Shown: positions 1 to 8,602 of the stretch, piece by piece
How the letters are laid out: every line of letters begins with the position of its first letter
How positions within the stretch are numbered: position 1 is the first letter of the stretch
Origin: a virus
Reading direction: 5' to 3' (one strand)
Virus record (IMG/VR): IMGVR_UViG_3300029258_001571
Span: 1 to 51,719 of that record
Length of the DNA: 51,719 bases
Translations under genes and position numbers: made by a program
Notes under the pieces: generated by a model
Database searches by the model: none
Told to the model about the DNA's origin: nothing
Seen by the model: the letters and a program-made list of their open reading frames with translations, nothing else

Positions 1-144
1 CCCAAGGAGAGCCGCCAGAGATCAGCAGCCACGCAGATGAAAGAAGGGGAGATAGCCCCTGATGCCAAAACTAGGTGGGAATTTGAGGCAGAGGCTCCAG
101 AGGGATACGAGCTTATTATCAATGAGCCTGGCCAGGTAATGAAA
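1..144. repeat. Terminal 144-bp direct repeat, left copy
   Basis: Bases 1-144 are identical to 51576-51719. The repeat lies within, and in frame with, the giant virion protein gene, so it is best read as the overlap of a circular (or circularly permuted) assembly rather than a physical terminal repeat. Dropping one copy gives a 51,575-bp circle. Confidence 0.95.
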
Positions 145-2799
145 ATAGACCCCAAGACTGGAAATAGATACTTCTCATCAGATATTACCCTGAAGAAGAT
201 TGCCGACAGGGAGAGTGTAGAGAGATATATTGAGCGGCAACAGAATACGGTAGACAGTATACTACAAGCCAACAAGGCACGGTATGAACGTGGCGATCCA
301 CTCAAGTACAGTAAGGGTGAGGAGAAGATTGCCCCCGATGTGGCTCGTGCCTCAATGGAGAGATGGAAGCAGATACAGGACCTCAATCGGAGAATAGAGG
401 CAAGAGAAAAGGGAGAGGGACTTCCAGAAGAGATTAAGTTGTATGATGATCCTTTGGCCGAGGGAACATTTGAACCAACCAAGGCTGATCTTCAGGCGCT
501 GTATGAGGCATATCCAGAGTTCTTCACTGATATGAATTTCGGTCTGCCACTGAAATCTATCCTTGAGAGCTACAATAGGCTAAAAGACCAGGTAGCTGGG
601 CTTGATCTCAAGAGATTCATGCACATGCCATCTACACGCAGGCAATGGGAACGTCTCCGCATGGAGGATCTTGGAGAGTTTAGACCGCCAACCAGGTTCC
701 AGCATCCAAGAGATTTTGCCCGTGAGCTAACAGCAGAGACGTTTGCCAAGGATCGCAAGATGATCAAGGAGTTCCATGAGAACGGACTTGATATGTCTCC
801 GACTATACATGCCAAGGTATTCCTTGACAACCTAACAACCGGCACCGGCAAGAAGATGAAGTGGGACTTTGCAGATTGGCCGGAGGGATTCCTACCTAAC
901 CCAAAGTTTAATCTACAATCTGTTCTTTGGAGCCAGCCTCACTACTGGGCTGGCCTGGCGGACTATGTCCCATCACTAAAGCAGGTTCGAAGACAGGGTC
1001 GAGGTCCTATCCAGAAGCTGATGACAGATGTTAATTATCTTACTGTGCAGAGAGCAGGATGGTTTAGTTCAAGGCAGAGCTTTATCGCACAGGCAGTAAG
1101 GGAACACGGTGTTGGTAAGGCCGGATCGCTTATTGACAGGGTTGCTGACCTGATGATCCAAGAGCTTCAGCACGGAGACTGGAAGAAGAGTCCAGAGGAG
1201 TTGCTTCAAAATCCTCAGATCGCAGCTTACATGGAGCAGTTCCCAAGGGTTGGCCACAGAAGTTTGCTATATGCTATGAAGGGACGTCAGATCCTAGATG
1301 CCATGATCATGGAACAAAACATGTTCCGTGATGCCATGGGTGATAAGCTAATCCCATACAGAACAAAGGATGGCAAAGGATACACTCCAGAGCAGATCAG
1401 AGATATGACATGGCAGGATGTTGTAACCGGCGATAAGGGATTGTCACATGACAAGATTGTAAAGCTGCTTGAAAAAGAAAATGCACCACTGCCAGAGTTT
1501 ATAGTTGAGCAACTAACCGCACCAGGTAACCCGAGAGCTAAGCATAGAACAGGTAGGATCCCAACAGAATCCAGGGAGACAAGTCTTACTAAGAAACTAT
1601 ATGACTATGCCGACATCGCATCGAGGGATATCTTCAACAGAATGGCTGTGAAGGCACTGAAGGATGCCGCAAATAAGATTGATAATACTTACAAGAAAGC
1701 CTCAGCTAAATCCAAGGGAACGAAACCAAAGGATGAGGCCGGTCACGTTGGTGCTCATGCCCTAAGAGCCTATTCTGCAGAAGCATTTGTTGGCACACTA
1801 GCTGGCCTGGACAGGGCCATCTCCCTATCTGTTGGCATGCGTAAAGCGATGAAGGGTTACCGCAACATGTTGCAGCGAACAGCTTTTCCGTTCAACGTTG
1901 GGTGGAACCTGTTTACACAGACATCCTCTATCGCCTTGACCATGGCAAGGCATCCGGTTACTACACCGATAGCTATGATAACATATCTATTTAGCCCTAA
2001 GCTGAGAGGAAAGCTGCGTGCTAATACATATGCCTTGCAGATGAAGAACCTGAAGAGAGGGCGCATAACCAAACAAGAGACGGCCTCGATGGGAGAGTTC
2101 TTCAAGAAGAAGACAAAGCTGGAGACAGTTGAGGATGTTGGGACATTTGGTATGCGTGTTATGGAAGACTATCTCGCTGGTGCATCGGCGCTGGCTGAGT
2201 ATATGAGCCTGAAATTAAAACGCATGCCTGAGGGTGAAGACTTCTGGGCAATGGTATCGGATACGGCTGCCAAGACTCAGTCTATGTATAACTGGGAAGA
2301 TAGACCAGGCATGCTGAGAAGCGAGATCGGTCGTACTGTGGCTCCGTTCCAGTCATTCTCATTCGAGGTTATGAATACAGTCAAGGAGTTCGCCGGAAAA
2401 ACTGGGCAGAGTCCCGGCAATGTGGCAACGAGACTAAAGAGAATACTTGTTGGGGCTGCGGCTGTGCAGACCGTCAACATGTTTACTCAGCTCATGACCG
2501 GCAAGAAGAAGTGGAATGCAAGCTCGTTTGTCCCATACTATGACATGACATTCGGCATGGCTATGGCGTTCATGAAGGGTGATAAGTGGGAAATGAGAAA
2601 GGGGCTTGCCTCACCATTGGCTACTGGACAGGAGCTAGCCCAGGCTATTCACGGGATCTTGACTGGCAAGGCTGGGGCATTCGAAGACTTTGTTTCATGG
2701 TCTGTTAAGTACGGCATGGGGTTTGCTAAGATCCCAGGTGGCCTGCAACTAGAGAAGATGAGACGAGGATTGCTGGAGTACATGCATGAATACGAGTAA
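1..2799 (+). CDS. Giant virion protein, C-terminal part (932 of 1730 aa)
   Basis: This is the C-terminal portion of the gene that starts at 49182; the frame is open from base 1, so the ATG at 37 is an internal methionine. Joined across the circle junction the product is 1730 aa. Seen: charged, helix-rich sequence, then hydrophobic/amphipathic stretches near the C terminus (for example around 1861-2010 and 2440-2600) and a Lys/Arg-rich tail. No catalytic motif is recognised. Very large helix-rich proteins just upstream of lysis and terminase genes are commonly internal or ejection proteins of podovirus-like virions; that role is inferred. It ends 14 bases inside the next small membrane-protein gene. 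Confidence 0.85.
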   Translation, partial: PKESRQRSAATQMKEGEIAPDAKTRWEFEAEAPEGYELIINEPGQVMKIDPKTGNRYFSSDITLKKIADRESVERYIERQQNTVDSILQANKARYERGDPLKYSKGEEKIAPDVARASMERWKQIQDLNRRIEAREKGEGLPEEIKLYDDPLAEGTFEPTKADLQALYEAYPEFFTDMNFGLPLKSILESYNRLKDQVAGLDLKRFMHMPSTRRQWERLRMEDLGEFRPPTRFQHPRDFARELTAETFAKDRKMIKEFHENGLDMSPTIHAKVFLDNLTTGTGKKMKWDFADWPEGFLPNPKFNLQSVLWSQPHYWAGLADYVPSLKQVRRQGRGPIQKLMTDVNYLTVQRAGWFSSRQSFIAQAVREHGVGKAGSLIDRVADLMIQELQHGDWKKSPEELLQNPQIAAYMEQFPRVGHRSLLYAMKGRQILDAMIMEQNMFRDAMGDKLIPYRTKDGKGYTPEQIRDMTWQDVVTGDKGLSHDKIVKLLEKENAPLPEFIVEQLTAPGNPRAKHRTGRIPTESRETSLTKKLYDYADIASRDIFNRMAVKALKDAANKIDNTYKKASAKSKGTKPKDEAGHVGAHALRAYSAEAFVGTLAGLDRAISLSVGMRKAMKGYRNMLQRTAFPFNVGWNLFTQTSSIALTMARHPVTTPIAMITYLFSPKLRGKLRANTYALQMKNLKRGRITKQETASMGEFFKKKTKLETVEDVGTFGMRVMEDYLAGASALAEYMSLKLKRMPEGEDFWAMVSDTAAKTQSMYNWEDRPGMLRSEIGRTVAPFQSFSFEVMNTVKEFAGKTGQSPGNVATRLKRILVGAAAVQTVNMFTQLMTGKKKWNASSFVPYYDMTFGMAMAFMKGDKWEMRKGLASPLATGQELAQAIHGILTGKAGAFEDFVSWSVKYGMGFAKIPGGLQLEKMRRGLLEYMHEYE

Positions 2800-3040
2800 G
2801 GTAACATCATCGGGAACGATCCTGATGTCCATGGCAATCGTGGCAGCAGGGTTTGTATTCAAGACGTTCTATCCGTCTGCACCATATGAGACTCTTGTAT
2901 GGGCGACGTGTGGACTCGCTGGAGGATATTTTGCTAAGAGAACTGTTCAGAAAACCGAAAAGTTTAGTTATACTCTTCGTAATGGTGGCTCTGGTGGCAG
3001 CAACACTACTGTCAACCATGAGAGCGTGCCGTCTGGATAG
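2786..3040 (+). CDS. Small membrane protein, holin-like candidate
   Basis: 84 aa. Residues about 9-28 and 35-50 are hydrophobic and could form two membrane segments; the C-terminal third is polar. The ATG at 2786 overlaps the giant gene's end and has a GGAG 8 bases upstream. It sits between virion and terminase genes with two further membrane proteins, a typical lysis-cassette arrangement, so a holin or lysis accessory role is plausible but not proven by sequence. Confidence 0.6.
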   Translation: MNTSKVTSSGTILMSMAIVAAGFVFKTFYPSAPYETLVWATCGLAGGYFAKRTVQKTEKFSYTLRNGGSGGSNTTVNHESVPSG

Positions 3041-3575
3041 CAAAAACGCTGTACTAAAGGACCGTGCCGAGCGGTCGGAGCGTATAGCTCGTGCTGTCGA
3101 CAAAGAGTATGCTGACTACAGAACATGGGCCGAGGGGCTGATCGAGAATAACCGGCTTCAGATTGAAGTGCTGACAGAGGAAGTGCTGGAGCATGAATCT
3201 ACTATAGAGACTGTGCTACTTGAGAACCAGCGGCTGAAGATGCTGGAGCCTGCATATCCTGAGCTTGAGAGCCACCCCTTAGTTATCAACCTGAGAGCAC
3301 AGATCAGCACGCTTGAGTCGGCTATCGCCGAGTACATTGAGCAGGTCAAGGCTCAGGATAATATCATTCTACAGTGGACATCGTCATTTAAGGCTGAGCA
3401 CAAGCTAAGGCTCAGGTGTGAGGATGCACTAGAGGCTTACAAGAGAAGCATGGAGGACTGGAAGGCAACCGCTCTCAATCTGGAGTGGAGCTTAAAGAAA
3501 GCAAAAGCATGGGGTGTAGTTACTAAGGCGACTACAGTAGCGGGGGTTGTAATCATCTTGTTGATACTGAGGTAG
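2931..3575 (+). CDS. Membrane-anchored coiled-coil protein, spanin-like candidate
   Basis: The frame is open from 2853. I chose the TTG at 2931 because GGAGG lies five bases upstream (2921-2925); ATGs at 2853, 2886 and 2982 are alternatives. The protein has an N-terminal membrane segment (KPKSLVILFVMVALVAATLL region), a long Glu/Leu-rich coiled coil over roughly 130 residues, and a C-terminal hydrophobic segment ending in VVIILLILR. One membrane anchor plus a periplasmic coiled coil resembles i-spanins or unimolecular spanins, suggesting outer-membrane disruption in a Gram-negative host. It overlaps the preceding gene in another frame, as spanin genes often do. Confidence 0.6.
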   Translation: MLRELFRKPKSLVILFVMVALVAATLLSTMRACRLDSKNAVLKDRAERSERIARAVDKEYADYRTWAEGLIENNRLQIEVLTEEVLEHESTIETVLLENQRLKMLEPAYPELESHPLVINLRAQISTLESAIAEYIEQVKAQDNIILQWTSSFKAEHKLRLRCEDALEAYKRSMEDWKATALNLEWSLKKAKAWGVVTKATTVAGVVIILLILR

Positions 3576-3581
3576 AGGGGT

Positions 3582-3845
3582 ATGGAAGAAAAAAACGGAA
3601 GCTGGCTAAAAGAATACCTGAGGGATATCAGGCAATCGCAGATTTCCATCGCCGAAAAGCTGGAACACTTCATTGAAGAGACATGTCCAGGGAGACATGC
3701 TCAGTTAGACACAAGGCTTGAGGCTCTTGAGGCAGATGCAACTAAGAGGAAAGCCATCTCTGCTTTACTGTATGGTCTGGCCACGACAATCGGCGGTCTG
3801 ATCACGCTGATAGGACAGAAGCTATGGACACTGATAGCAAAGTAG
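3582..3845 (+). CDS. XhlA/holin-like small membrane protein
   Basis: 87 aa. Amphipathic, coiled-coil-like residues 1-55 are followed by one hydrophobic helix (residues about 60-84, ALLYGLATTIGGLITLIG). This layout resembles haemolysin XhlA/holin accessory proteins encoded beside phage lysis genes. An AGAGGGG ribosome-binding site precedes the ATG. The function is inferred from topology and position. Confidence 0.6.
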   Translation: MEEKNGSWLKEYLRDIRQSQISIAEKLEHFIEETCPGRHAQLDTRLEALEADATKRKAISALLYGLATTIGGLITLIGQKLWTLIAK

Positions 3846-4219
3846 AAACCCCAGAGGAGCTTGCCCTCAAGGAATGGAGACGCAAGTACCAGTTCGAGAT
3901 ACTGGAGAAGTCAAGGAAGGTACTGGAGGATATACGGGATCTTCCTCATGGCCAGAAGACAGTCGAGTGTCCAGACTGTGGGAAGAAATTTAAGGTAGAT
4001 TGGGCCAGCATTAGGGATATCAATGAAGCCACTAAGACTCTTCTCCGCATGGTCAGCGGTCTGCAACCTGATAAGGTGTCCGCCGCAGACAAGAAGCTGC
4101 AACAAGTTGCAGTGAACGGAGAGGTCTCTGACGAATTACTTGAGGAGATTGAGAGACTAGCACATGGCGGCGACGAATGGAAAAACGAACCTGATCCTGA
4201 AGATCGGAAAAAAACTTAA
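3824..4219 (+). CDS. Putative terminase small subunit
   Basis: 131 aa, overlapping the preceding gene by 22 bp and the large terminase by 56 bp. It contains a CPDCGKKF half zinc-knuckle motif (residues about 49-56), a helical centre and an acidic C terminus. Its place immediately before the large subunit is the usual place for the DNA-recognising small subunit; the family itself is not recognisable from sequence alone. Confidence 0.55.
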   Translation: MDTDSKVETPEELALKEWRRKYQFEILEKSRKVLEDIRDLPHGQKTVECPDCGKKFKVDWASIRDINEATKTLLRMVSGLQPDKVSAADKKLQQVAVNGEVSDELLEEIERLAHGGDEWKNEPDPEDRKKT

Positions 4220-5849
4220 CTACTACCGGGCGCTGTGTGACCGGTCATTCTTTCACTTTGTCCGTATCGTGGGCGGCCACGTCCACCAGGGCGGCGTAGC
4301 CAACGAACACATACATGGCAGGCTGTGCCGCTTCACGCAGGATACTAGACACAATAAACGCAACGCTATCGGGACACCCCGAGACTGGCTGAAGTCTACC
4401 ATCTTCACTAAGTGGAAGGGCATATGGGACTATCTGCAAGATACTGAGGAGCGCCAGCTTATCGCCGCTGAGAATGCCAAGCTAGCCTCACGCATGCTGA
4501 AGTGGATCGGCAAGCAATTCATGACCAACGAAATGTTGAGGTTACTTTACTCAGATCGCCTGCAGTACCAGCACCCGGACGATGACTATGGTCACACCCG
4601 TATCATAGATGGCTACTGGTCAAGGACATCCACCTGGTCCGGCGAAGCACTTGAGCTACCAAGGATAGGCAGCTGGGCTGAGCCTGCCTTTACTGCCATT
4701 GGTATCGGCGGAGCCGCCCAGTCAGGTCACTACACCACCATACATATCGACGACCTCGTTGGTGAGAAAGCAATGGAGTCTGAGCTTGTGATGGAGGACG
4801 TTTACCGGTGGTTCGATAACGTGGATGAGCTTCTAGTGAACCCCGATCCAGAGAACCCGGAAGGAAGCAAGGTCAATGTGGTCGGTACCCATTGGGGTGC
4901 CGGTGATTTCTTCTGCTATGTCCAAGAGAAGTACAAAGATTACAAATGGAATATAGTGCCAGCCCTGAAGGATTCTAGTCTCAAGGATACTGAAACAGTA
5001 ACCTGGGTGCAACATCCATACCAGCCGGATATGGAAACTAACTGGCCGGGCAGCCCGTTCACTACTCAGTATTACATCAACATGATGAACAACCCTGAGA
5101 AGGTTATGGTGTTCTGGGCACAGCATATGAATAACCCCCACAAGGGGAAAGGACTAAACAAATTTGAGAAGACCTGGCTCAGGTTTTACAGGTGGGATAA
5201 GAGAGATGCTGGGCTATGGCTTGTATGCCTCGATAAGGATGGAAAAGATGCAGAGGTATTCAAGGTTTCCGATATCCCTCTATATGGATACATTGATCCA
5301 GGCGGATTTCGAGCCGAGAAAGGACTCAAAAAAGGAAGCAGAAATGCTATCCTTGTAGGTGGGCAGCCAAGAGGAAGCGTCAAGAAGTTTGTAGTGCATG
5401 CTGAGTCCTTTGTATTCGACACGCCAAAGGATTTCCTTGATCGCATCTTTGATGCACACAAGAAATGGAAGCCACGTGCCTGGCAAATAGATACGGCTGG
5501 ACAGCAGAGATATATCTATAACGATGTGTTAGAAGAGAGAAAGCGGCGTAAGGTACGGCTTCCTATATCGCCGATAGAAGAGGATAAGAGCCGAGACTCT
5601 AAGGACAAGGACATTGAAGCCCTACTATACCCGGTGTCTAATGGTGAGCTATACATCCATGAGTCATTCAAGCACCTCGTAGCTGAGGTGGTGTCCTGGC
5701 CTCATGGCATGACTAAGGATTTGCTTGACATGCTTGCTAAGCTCTATAAGGTGAGGTGGCAGAGAGGTGAAGCGGCGAGTTCGGAGGCCATCAACCTTAA
5801 TCGACAGCGATTCCGAACCCGCCAGCGTGACAAGAAGACTGGGTACTAG
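4164..5849 (+). CDS. terL: Terminase large subunit
   Basis: 561 aa packaging motor. Seen: an atypical Walker A-like GTPRDWLKST (residues about 71-80), a Walker B-like HIDDLVGE (about 193-200) followed by acidic residues, and RNase-H-like nuclease-domain cues in the C-terminal half (YIDPGG near 375, WQIDTAGQQ near 443, and a later DKSRDSKDKDIEALLYP block). The length fits phage TerL proteins. It ends the rightward virion operon and shares its terminal CTAG with the last leftward gene, so the two blocks converge with no spacer. The ATP-binding loop lacks the classical GKS/T, which is common in diverged terminases. Confidence 0.85.
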   Translation: MAATNGKTNLILKIGKKLNYYRALCDRSFFHFVRIVGGHVHQGGVANEHIHGRLCRFTQDTRHNKRNAIGTPRDWLKSTIFTKWKGIWDYLQDTEERQLIAAENAKLASRMLKWIGKQFMTNEMLRLLYSDRLQYQHPDDDYGHTRIIDGYWSRTSTWSGEALELPRIGSWAEPAFTAIGIGGAAQSGHYTTIHIDDLVGEKAMESELVMEDVYRWFDNVDELLVNPDPENPEGSKVNVVGTHWGAGDFFCYVQEKYKDYKWNIVPALKDSSLKDTETVTWVQHPYQPDMETNWPGSPFTTQYYINMMNNPEKVMVFWAQHMNNPHKGKGLNKFEKTWLRFYRWDKRDAGLWLVCLDKDGKDAEVFKVSDIPLYGYIDPGGFRAEKGLKKGSRNAILVGGQPRGSVKKFVVHAESFVFDTPKDFLDRIFDAHKKWKPRAWQIDTAGQQRYIYNDVLEERKRRKVRLPISPIEEDKSRDSKDKDIEALLYPVSNGELYIHESFKHLVAEVVSWPHGMTKDLLDMLAKLYKVRWQRGEAASSEAINLNRQRFRTRQRDKKTGY

Positions 5850-6145
5850 CCCTCTTCCTTGAAGAGAGCCACCAGATCTTCTAGGTATTTAACCATGCTC
5901 TCATGGTTCTCAAAAACATTGATCTCCACCTTCTGCTGACCACGGAAGGTTCCCTCTTTCCAAATTCCCTCACCCTGCACGATGAATCCATTGGTCACCT
6001 TGCGGATTGTAACCGCATTCAGCATGATTTCATTTGCAGAAACCCCAATGATGGGTACCTGGACAGGTACCCTTAGATCAGCACTTCCATCTCTCAATGT
6101 TTTGTTATCAAGCACTCGCTTGCTAGGTATTCCTGGTCGTCTCAT
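5846..6145 (-). CDS. Hypothetical protein (99 aa)
   Basis: The family is not recognised. It is a beta-rich protein whose first ~20 residues are basic (MRRPGIPSKR). AGGAGG precedes the start and the gene overlaps the stop of the next upstream gene by 4 bp, so the two are likely translationally coupled. Its stop codon overlaps the convergent terL stop in a shared CTAG. Confidence 0.7.
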   Translation of the reverse strand: MRRPGIPSKRVLDNKTLRDGSADLRVPVQVPIIGVSANEIMLNAVTIRKVTNGFIVQGEGIWKEGTFRGQQKVEINVFENHESMVKYLEDLVALFKEEG

Positions 6146-6564
6146 ACTCTTCCTCCTAGTTGTCCAAGGAGTTCGTCTATCTCCTTGCTCTTTATTACAG
6201 CATCATCCACCTGATCATCGGCAGCATTCATGCCTATCTCCTGCATCACAAGCAGGATCATGTTGGCTACAGATGAGCCAAGCTCCGGCAGTATGCCTAT
6301 GTTGACCTGATGGGCCATGCTTTGTTTCTCGTGATTGCCCTTTAGCTTCCTCCACTGGAAGCCAATCCCATTCTTTCCCTTGTAGATTTCAACGACTCTG
6401 ATCTTCAGCCAGGATTTGCCGTCTATCTCTCCTGAGTTGCGGTACACAAAGTACCCTTTACTCCCGCTGAATGCGGCATACCCGGTGTGGTCACCGAGTG
6501 TTATCTTCTGTATCTTCGGCATTACATTCTGCCTGATAACAAGGGGCTTTACTTCGGCTTCCAT
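6142..6564 (-). CDS. Hypothetical protein (140 aa)
   Basis: No family recognised. The N-terminal ~90 residues look beta-rich (GYAAFSGSKGYFVY, WLKIRVVEIYKG) and the C-terminal third is helical and acidic. ATG at 6564 is chosen; a GTG at 6573 is an alternative. It overlaps both neighbours (16 bp with the glycosidase-like gene, 4 bp with the 99-aa gene), which indicates one leftward operon. Confidence 0.7.
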   Translation of the reverse strand: MEAEVKPLVIRQNVMPKIQKITLGDHTGYAAFSGSKGYFVYRNSGEIDGKSWLKIRVVEIYKGKNGIGFQWRKLKGNHEKQSMAHQVNIGILPELGSSVANMILLVMQEIGMNAADDQVDDAVIKSKEIDELLGQLGGRV

Positions 6565-7688
6565 GCTAGCCACTCGTTGGAGATAACTTCAATGTCGGTG
6601 TAGTTGATGCGGTCTAAATCTTCGTAGAGGTATCCAAGTTCGTCCATCACAAAGATATGCATTGGCATGTAGACAAGCCATACCCTTGGGCGGTATTCCT
6701 TGTATGCCAGCCGTGCCCATCTTTGGATATCTACCATTGATGGGCCAACATAAGACGTGCCAGGCACACGATAGAAACCAAGGACCTCTCCCCCCTTTCT
6801 GTTTCCATCAAGACTCCAGACTACTTTCCTCCAGCCCATGGCTCCATCCATGAGTTGACGGTAGGTTCTTCCAGATCCTGGTTCTGTCTCCTCATCGAGA
6901 CGATACTGAGCAAGGAAGTCATGCCACTCAATCCATCCGTAGCGATTGTAATCGTCATCGCCCCAAGACGCTTCGATAGGCCTTTCGGCTTGCCATGAGG
7001 ATGGCATTTGTAAGTAGTCGCTGAGCATCATGACTTGCCATCCAAAGTCCTCGGCACCGCTACCGAACGGTTCTATGTAGAGAACCCCAGGTTCTTCCAG
7101 CTTACAGAAATCTGAGTGGCTTACGTCCATGCGTTGATGATGGACGGGAACAATGTTTTTGATCTTCTCATAAATTCTTGCATGAAGCTGAGCAAGCTCT
7201 ACTCCTTGCTGCTTATCCCTGTGGCCGATTTCGTTTGAGATCCTCATCCACATTTCCGAGGGATCATAGTCTAATCTCTTTGTCATCCTCATCAGTCGAG
7301 TGATGAACCTAATCCATCGGCGGTCAGCCTCTGGTCTAAGCCATGGTGCTCCGAAGCTGGTGATCCACCTGCGTGAGGTATATCTGGACATGGGCACCCA
7401 GTCAATGTGCACCTTGTTTTTGGCAGCCAGTTTCAGCAACTCTCTCGTTCTCTTCCACCAGACTGGCCTTTCTTTCCAGTCTCTCTTGTATGGATGATAC
7501 TGAGAGTAGTATCCCCACTTGCCCTCATCCACCATTGGGAATGATTCAACATGGGAGCAGCCGGATTCATGCAGCTTGCTTAGTATATCACCGAAGTATG
7601 CCTTGGCCCTGCGAGGACCATCCCTTTCCCACATTCTCTGGAAGATTCCATTGAATGCATAGATGGCTGTTGACATTGGTACTTTCAT
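6549..7688 (-). CDS. Glycoside-hydrolase-like TIM-barrel protein
   Basis: 379 aa. It has a Trp/Tyr-rich clan GH-A look: an early LHESGCSHVESFP segment, VHIDWVPMSRY, then RISNEIGHRDK (residues about 148-158) with an Asn-Glu pair in the place of a GH-A acid/base, and YIEPFGSG (about 204-211) offering a second Glu. GH-A enzymes cleave polysaccharides. Which Glu is the nucleophile, and the substrate, are inference; a non-catalytic role is possible. There is no signal peptide, and the gene lies in the leftward non-structural operon, which is unusual for a phage depolymerase. GGAGG precedes the ATG, and there is a 4-bp overlap with the upstream gene. Confidence 0.5.
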   Translation of the reverse strand: MKVPMSTAIYAFNGIFQRMWERDGPRRAKAYFGDILSKLHESGCSHVESFPMVDEGKWGYYSQYHPYKRDWKERPVWWKRTRELLKLAAKNKVHIDWVPMSRYTSRRWITSFGAPWLRPEADRRWIRFITRLMRMTKRLDYDPSEMWMRISNEIGHRDKQQGVELAQLHARIYEKIKNIVPVHHQRMDVSHSDFCKLEEPGVLYIEPFGSGAEDFGWQVMMLSDYLQMPSSWQAERPIEASWGDDDYNRYGWIEWHDFLAQYRLDEETEPGSGRTYRQLMDGAMGWRKVVWSLDGNRKGGEVLGFYRVPGTSYVGPSMVDIQRWARLAYKEYRPRVWLVYMPMHIFVMDELGYLYEDLDRINYTDIEVISNEWLAWKPK

Positions 7689-7873
7689 TTCATAGCCTCC
7701 GTCACCTCGTTCACCGCATCGCGGAATGCACGTATAACACCATCTTCAAACTCCGGGGATTCCATCATCTTGGCCAAAACTTTCTCGAAGATGTAACGTG
7801 TGCCCACACGTAGGCCGATCAGGTACCCAACTAGGCCACCTACAATCAGGCCTATGAGTACAAAGATTATCAT
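7685..7873 (-). CDS. Small single-pass membrane protein
   Basis: 62 aa with an N-terminal glycine-rich hydrophobic segment (residues 2-24, IFVLIGLIVGGLVGYLIGL) and an amphipathic acidic tail. It has a GGAGG ribosome-binding site and ATGA overlaps with both neighbours. The function is unknown; membrane location is inferred from hydropathy. Confidence 0.7.
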   Translation of the reverse strand: MIIFVLIGLIVGGLVGYLIGLRVGTRYIFEKVLAKMMESPEFEDGVIRAFRDAVNEVTEAMK

Positions 7874-8223
7874 GGTTTACCTCCGTCAACTACGGGTGGA
7901 TACTCTATGGTAACAGTTTCAGAGTCGTCTGGAAATCTGACTCCAGCATCGTTCAGCACGCATTGTGCAAGGCATGCATAGTTGGCAATGTCGATCAGCG
8001 TATCCTCAAGGCTTTCGTTCATGGCTTTCTTATCACCCTTAGATAGGTTCTCGAGGCGGTTTATCTTATCTTCAAGGCGAACACATATGCCAAAGATCCC
8101 ATGCTTCCTGAAGTTACGAAGCACATCATCCTCTGGTGCATAGTCATGCCCCTTTTGTTTTAGTAGCTCTACACACTTCAGAAAGAAATGCTCTGCCACA
8201 TGAGCTTGTGTCTTAGAGTTCAT
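7870..8223 (-). CDS. DUF1599 / nucleotide-modification-associated protein
   Basis: 117 aa. The pattern KGHDYAPEDDVLRNFRK, then RLEDKINRLENL and ESLEDTLIDIANYA, matches the all-helical, MazG-like DUF1599 family (nucleotide modification associated domain 1), thought to act on nucleotides in phage DNA-modification or pool-cleansing pathways. The acidic DxxD/E residues would bind metal. ATG 8223 with GGGAG seven bases upstream is preferred over a TTG at 8229. It overlaps the HAD gene by 11 bp. Confidence 0.7.
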   Translation of the reverse strand: MNSKTQAHVAEHFFLKCVELLKQKGHDYAPEDDVLRNFRKHGIFGICVRLEDKINRLENLSKGDKKAMNESLEDTLIDIANYACLAQCVLNDAGVRFPDDSETVTIEYPPVVDGGKP

Positions 8224-8602
8224 CCTCAAGCTCCCTCATTACCCGGTCCCAATCCTCAAACCTAACTGCTCGGTCGTCAACATAGAACGCGGCGAGGGGC
8301 TTGCCTCTCTCTGTCCAGATCTCATCATACGGTACACCGTCCACATCCAGCTTGTTGCGGACGATATCATACAACTGTTTCTCTGAGTAGCCCTCATTCA
8401 ACTCGGGAATCACCCGGCAAGTGTGAATGATAATCCTGTATCCCTTGTCCTGAAGATCAGCCAGTGCCTGCTTGGCACCCTTGATCTTACTACCGAAGAC
8501 GAATGGCCTATACTTAATCTCTACGTCCTCAGTGTCCCAATAGACCTCATAGATAACTCCATCCAGGTCTACGGCCACAGCCTTTCCTTTGTCACCGTTC
8601 AT
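8213..8602 (-). CDS. HAD-superfamily hydrolase-like protein
   Basis: 129 aa. An N-terminal VAVDLDGVIY supplies the DxDG catalytic loop of HAD phosphatases; IIIHTCR (residues about 58-64) supplies motif II Thr; and FYVDDRAVRFEDWD supplies the acidic motif IV. The small single-domain size fits phage HAD proteins that may dephosphorylate nucleotides or sugars. AGGAG lies seven bases before the ATG. Neighbouring DUF1599 and exonuclease genes suggest nucleotide metabolism. Confidence 0.75.
   Translation of the reverse strand: MNGDKGKAVAVDLDGVIYEVYWDTEDVEIKYRPFVFGSKIKGAKQALADLQDKGYRIIIHTCRVIPELNEGYSEKQLYDIVRNKLDVDGVPYDEIWTERGKPLAAFYVDDRAVRFEDWDRVMRELEDEL

Noticed and set aside
1-144. True direct terminal repeats of the packaged DNA
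   Set aside because: The repeat lies in frame inside a single gene and is short; a circular assembly overlap explains it. Read-depth doubling over the repeat would be needed to claim real termini.
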